Positions 12,477 to 14,948 of a stretch of DNA of 14,948 bases are shown one piece after another (position 1 is the stretch's first letter; each line of letters starts with the position of its first letter). The notes under the pieces are model-generated. The model saw nothing but the letters and a program-made list of their open reading frames with translations. It was not told where the DNA came from and did no database searches. The stretch covers positions 1-14,948 of the forward strand of contig JAQTYS010000037.1 of the NCBI GenBank assembly GCA_028688175.1, given 5' to 3'. The translations under genes and the position numbers were made by a program. This DNA is from Methanothrix sp. (GTDB lineage Archaea > Halobacteriota > Methanosarcinia > Methanotrichales > Methanotrichaceae).

Positions 12477-14525
12477 ATGGCTGGCATCTATAGATTGAAA
12501 AAAAAGCTTTTGCTTGTTCTGCTAGCTTTTGCTCTACTGCCGATGGTTATTCTAGGGATCATATCTTTAGTAGAGATGAACCATGCGTCTGTGGATGTTC
12601 AGAGTAATATCACAAGCCTTAGCACATCCTTAAATCGTTCCGCACTGGAGGTTGGTCGAGGCGGCGCTGATCAGGTGCAGCTAGCTATCGCGAAGTCCCG
12701 CCAGTATGATGAGTTCTTCGGGCGCATTGTTTCTGAGAATGAGCTGGTTGCCGGTTATTTGGCAGCCGGATCTACAAATGAAAGCTGCACCCCCGCAGGA
12801 ATATGGGTTGCCCCGATCGATTCCAATCAGACAACTTCAGATATAAGAGATGCCACCATAAGATCACTATGTGCTCCTGCCAGGATTATGCAGTCACTTC
12901 ACAAGACCAAATCATCACAGTATCTATCATATATCGGAACCGAGGATGGTGTGCTGGCGGTTTGGCCTTTCAGCAACAAGACTCTGCGTAACACGGCACC
13001 CTTCAGTTACAAGGATATGCCGTATTATTCTCAGGCCAGGCAAAAGAAGAAGACCATCTGGACCGGGCCATACGTGACTGAAAAGGGAGATTATGCAATT
13101 ACCGTTACAACACCTTTCTATCGGAAAGATGTGTTTGCAGGCATTGCGGGCATGGACGTCTCTTTATATCCAATTTACAGCGATCTGTCATCTCTACAGG
13201 GCAGAGGCTATCCTTTCATTATAGATTCGTCCGGCTTGATAATATATCGAGCAAAAAATAAGCCGGAAAACGATCTGAAAGAGCTCTTCGTAACAGATAA
13301 TCTAATCGAATCCAACAATCCCGAGGTCAGGGCTCTGGTTAGAAACATGATAAAGGAAAGCTCCGGCTCCAGTGTGATCGGGCTGGGTGATGGAGACGGC
13401 TATGTGGCTTTCTCGCGCATAGCAACACTTGGCTGGATAGTCTGCATTGCCTATCCTGCCGAAGAGATGAGCTTGCCTGCTCGATACATAGATTCCGGGG
13501 TTAAGGATGTTGCCATGAGCGCAACTGCCGGCTTGAATGATGCTTCGCGAAAGGTTTGGGAATACGCGTTGACTATCTTCGTCCTCACTGTCTTTTCCGT
13601 ATTGGGAGCTGGATGGTGGATGAGCAGAAGAATCGATGGCCAGATCGAGTCACTTTCCAATGCGGCTGCAAAGATATCTCAAGGTGATTTCGACGTTGCA
13701 ATTGAGACTTCTGGGGAACTTGCTCCTCTGGCGGTATCCTTCAATAAAATGGAGCAGGGTCTGAAGGTATACGTGGGAAGGCAAGAAGCCGAAGCAGCTT
13801 TGCGGGGCGGCTCCGGCAAGGAGATGGCTTTCCTCGAAGGGGTGAAGCGTAACCTCATTCCCGCGAATGTGCCCCAGGAAGAAGAATATGAAATCAAGAC
13901 GCTTTACTGGCCTTCGGAGATGGATGGTTTTGATCTCTACGATATTGCCAGAGCCGGTGATAAGATAGCCTTTGCACTGGCGGGTGTAGGTGGAGATGGT
14001 GTCCAGGCAGCTATGCTTGCCATAATGTCGCGAACGCTCATTCGTGCCTCGCTTGATAAATTGGACCCGGCAAAGGCGATAAGCGACCTGAATATTCAGA
14101 TAAACCAGTATGGTCATGGAACTAATCTGGCATGCTTTTATGCGCTGTTGGATCCCGTTAACCACACTTTCGAGTATGTGAATGCCGGATTTAATCCTCC
14201 GTTCATAGTTGATCCGGGAGGAATGGTGGATACATTGGGTGGCGGCGGCATAGCTCTTGGTATGCTGGATAGAATGGAGATGGAAAAGACGCTAATACCC
14301 ATTCAGCTGGGCGATGTAATGGTCATGTATTCCAATGGTGTCGTGGAGCTGGAAAACGGTTCTAATGGTCAATTTGGCATAGAGCGGCTGATTAACCTGG
14401 TCATAAACAACCGACATTGCACTGCCTCTGAGATATTGATGATTGCAGAGAAGAGTCTTCTTGATTATTCCAAGTCAAAGCGTTCCTCTTCGGATGTAAC
14501 ACTAATAATTATCAAGAGATGTTAG
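12477..14525 (+). CDS. dCache-HAMP-SpoIIE (PP2C-like) sensor, probable pseudophosphatase
   Basis: 682 residues from the ATG at 12477; the frame is open to a TTG at 12426, but promoter spacing and the signal anchor favour 12477. Helix 1 is ~10-32. An extracellular double-Cache sensor spans ~35-350, with the typical block WTGPYV (195-200) and GIAGMDVSL (Asp227). Helix 2 is ~363-385, followed by a HAMP domain ~386-437 (SNAAAKISQGDFDV). A SpoIIE/RsbU-type domain fills ~455-682. In that domain GGDYYD becomes GFDLYD (Asp486 kept), GDVSGHG becomes AGVGGDG (Asp lost at 503), TDGVTE becomes SNGVVE (Asn620), and the final DD becomes SD (Asp673 kept). With metal ligands missing, phosphatase activity is doubtful. 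It is probably a membrane sensor that binds a small ligand outside and signals by binding a partner inside. No STAS or anti-sigma-like partner gene is nearby. Confidence 0.87.
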   Translation: MAGIYRLKKKLLLVLLAFALLPMVILGIISLVEMNHASVDVQSNITSLSTSLNRSALEVGRGGADQVQLAIAKSRQYDEFFGRIVSENELVAGYLAAGSTNESCTPAGIWVAPIDSNQTTSDIRDATIRSLCAPARIMQSLHKTKSSQYLSYIGTEDGVLAVWPFSNKTLRNTAPFSYKDMPYYSQARQKKKTIWTGPYVTEKGDYAITVTTPFYRKDVFAGIAGMDVSLYPIYSDLSSLQGRGYPFIIDSSGLIIYRAKNKPENDLKELFVTDNLIESNNPEVRALVRNMIKESSGSSVIGLGDGDGYVAFSRIATLGWIVCIAYPAEEMSLPARYIDSGVKDVAMSATAGLNDASRKVWEYALTIFVLTVFSVLGAGWWMSRRIDGQIESLSNAAAKISQGDFDVAIETSGELAPLAVSFNKMEQGLKVYVGRQEAEAALRGGSGKEMAFLEGVKRNLIPANVPQEEEYEIKTLYWPSEMDGFDLYDIARAGDKIAFALAGVGGDGVQAAMLAIMSRTLIRASLDKLDPAKAISDLNIQINQYGHGTNLACFYALLDPVNHTFEYVNAGFNPPFIVDPGGMVDTLGGGGIALGMLDRMEMEKTLIPIQLGDVMVMYSNGVVELENGSNGQFGIERLINLVINNRHCTASEILMIAEKSLLDYSKSKRSSSDVTLIIIKRC

Positions 14526-14550
14526 TGATTTATATATAATTATTTTTGTC
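14526..14550 (+). terminator. U-rich end signal after the sensor gene
   Basis: An AT-rich segment ending in TTTTT (14543-14547) follows the stop within 25 nt; there is no stem. This is consistent with archaeal U-tract termination but weak as evidence alone. Confidence 0.35.
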
Positions 14551-14948
14551 CGATAGATCTGCATAGATGTTCGAACTAATTTATTATAAGTAATATTATT
14601 CAAATTTCCTTTCTTTGATTATCTGATTTTCCGATGCGCTACCTATAAATACGGGTCCTCCCTTAGGGAAGAGGCCGATGCGATGGGCTCGCAGGATCCG
14701 CTTCGTTCTCCAGATCAAAATCTGGGGATCAGGATGGAGCGAAATCCTTAAATACGAGTTTCGATCACAATGGCTGCCGAAAAGAGTTCATGTTTTCGTG
14801 TCTCCTTCGCGACTTCTCCTTATGGTGCAGTCCGAGTGACTCGAAAGCTATAAATACTACGAACTCCTTTTGAGTTGGTCCAATAATCGACGCTAAAGAG
14901 ATCTGCTGAAAGGCAACCTTTAAATAGTAGTAATGCGTACAGAATTGG
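14526..14948 (+). promoter_or_regulatory. Gene-free right end with four tandem promoter-like cores and intervening hairpins
   Basis: No ORF with coding character lies in these 423 bp. Four forward TATA-like cores share TAAATA: TATAAATACGGG (14644), CCTTAAATACGAG (14747), CTATAAATACTACG (14849) and CTTTAAATAGTAG (14919). Core-to-core distances are about 103, 102 and 70 bp. Cores 2 to 4 have a GAAA-type BRE-like stretch upstream (GCGAAATCC, CGAAAGC, GAAAGGCAACC). Between successive cores are hairpins: a 9-bp stem at 14707-14715/14720-14728, CGAAAA/TTTTCG (14778-14783/14793-14798) and AACTC/GAGTT (14862-14866/14872-14876). The last core would start transcription at about the window edge. Tandem promoters of this kind precede rRNA operons in some archaea; the downstream gene is not visible. 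Confidence 0.5.

Overview
The window looks like the chromosome of a methanogenic archaeon. The best guess is Methanosarcinales, possibly Methanothrix (Methanosaeta)-like. Support comes from an archaeal-type tyrosyl-tRNA synthetase, a DUF2121 protein (as far as I know confined to methanogens and relatives), an archaeal Thg1-like tRNA enzyme, a stand-alone PRC-barrel protein, two iron-sulfur flavoproteins and archaeal TATA/BRE-type promoters. The genus is inference. No rRNA, tRNA, CRISPR array or complete insertion sequence is visible.

Region 1 (1-1250) looks accessory. It has the tail of an unknown gene, a 120-180 bp patch of about 78% GC inside AT-rich DNA, and a reverse-strand fusion of a DUF2321 zinc-ribbon domain with a DpnII/MboI-type PD-(D/E)XK nuclease domain, a plausible stand-alone defence or DNA-processing protein. 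Region 2 (1321-3816) is housekeeping: tyrS (probable TTG start), a divergent 60-residue membrane protein, and an overlapping DUF2121-mobA gene pair tied to molybdopterin guanine dinucleotide synthesis. Region 3 (3939-6967) is a redox module: an HxlR-family regulator is divergent from an operon of a ferredoxin-like aldo/keto reductase and an iron-sulfur flavoprotein, with a palindromic candidate operator between them. Next to it is an archaeal peroxiredoxin with an unusual methionine-rich N-terminus.

Region 4 (7000-7940) holds short genes: a cysteine-containing 73-residue ORF and a clear 45-residue lysine-rich gene with a near-perfect Shine-Dalgarno site. Region 5 (7940-9741) is a second iron-sulfur flavoprotein, translationally coupled through a TTGA overlap to a Bcr/CflA-type MFS drug exporter. 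Region 6 (9938-11516) has a Tyr/Gly/Asn-rich exported protein of unknown function, followed by a PRC-barrel gene (CdpB-like) overlapping thg1.

Region 7 (11559-14525) holds two divergent membrane proteins. One is a three-helix protein of unknown function. The other is a large dCache-HAMP-SpoIIE/PP2C sensor whose phosphatase domain has lost several of the conserved metal-binding aspartates, so it is probably a pseudophosphatase. The last 420 bp have no gene. They carry four TATA/BRE-like promoter cores at roughly 100-bp and 70-bp spacing with hairpins between them, all pointing out of the right edge. This suggests that a strongly expressed unit, perhaps a stable-RNA operon, begins just beyond the window.
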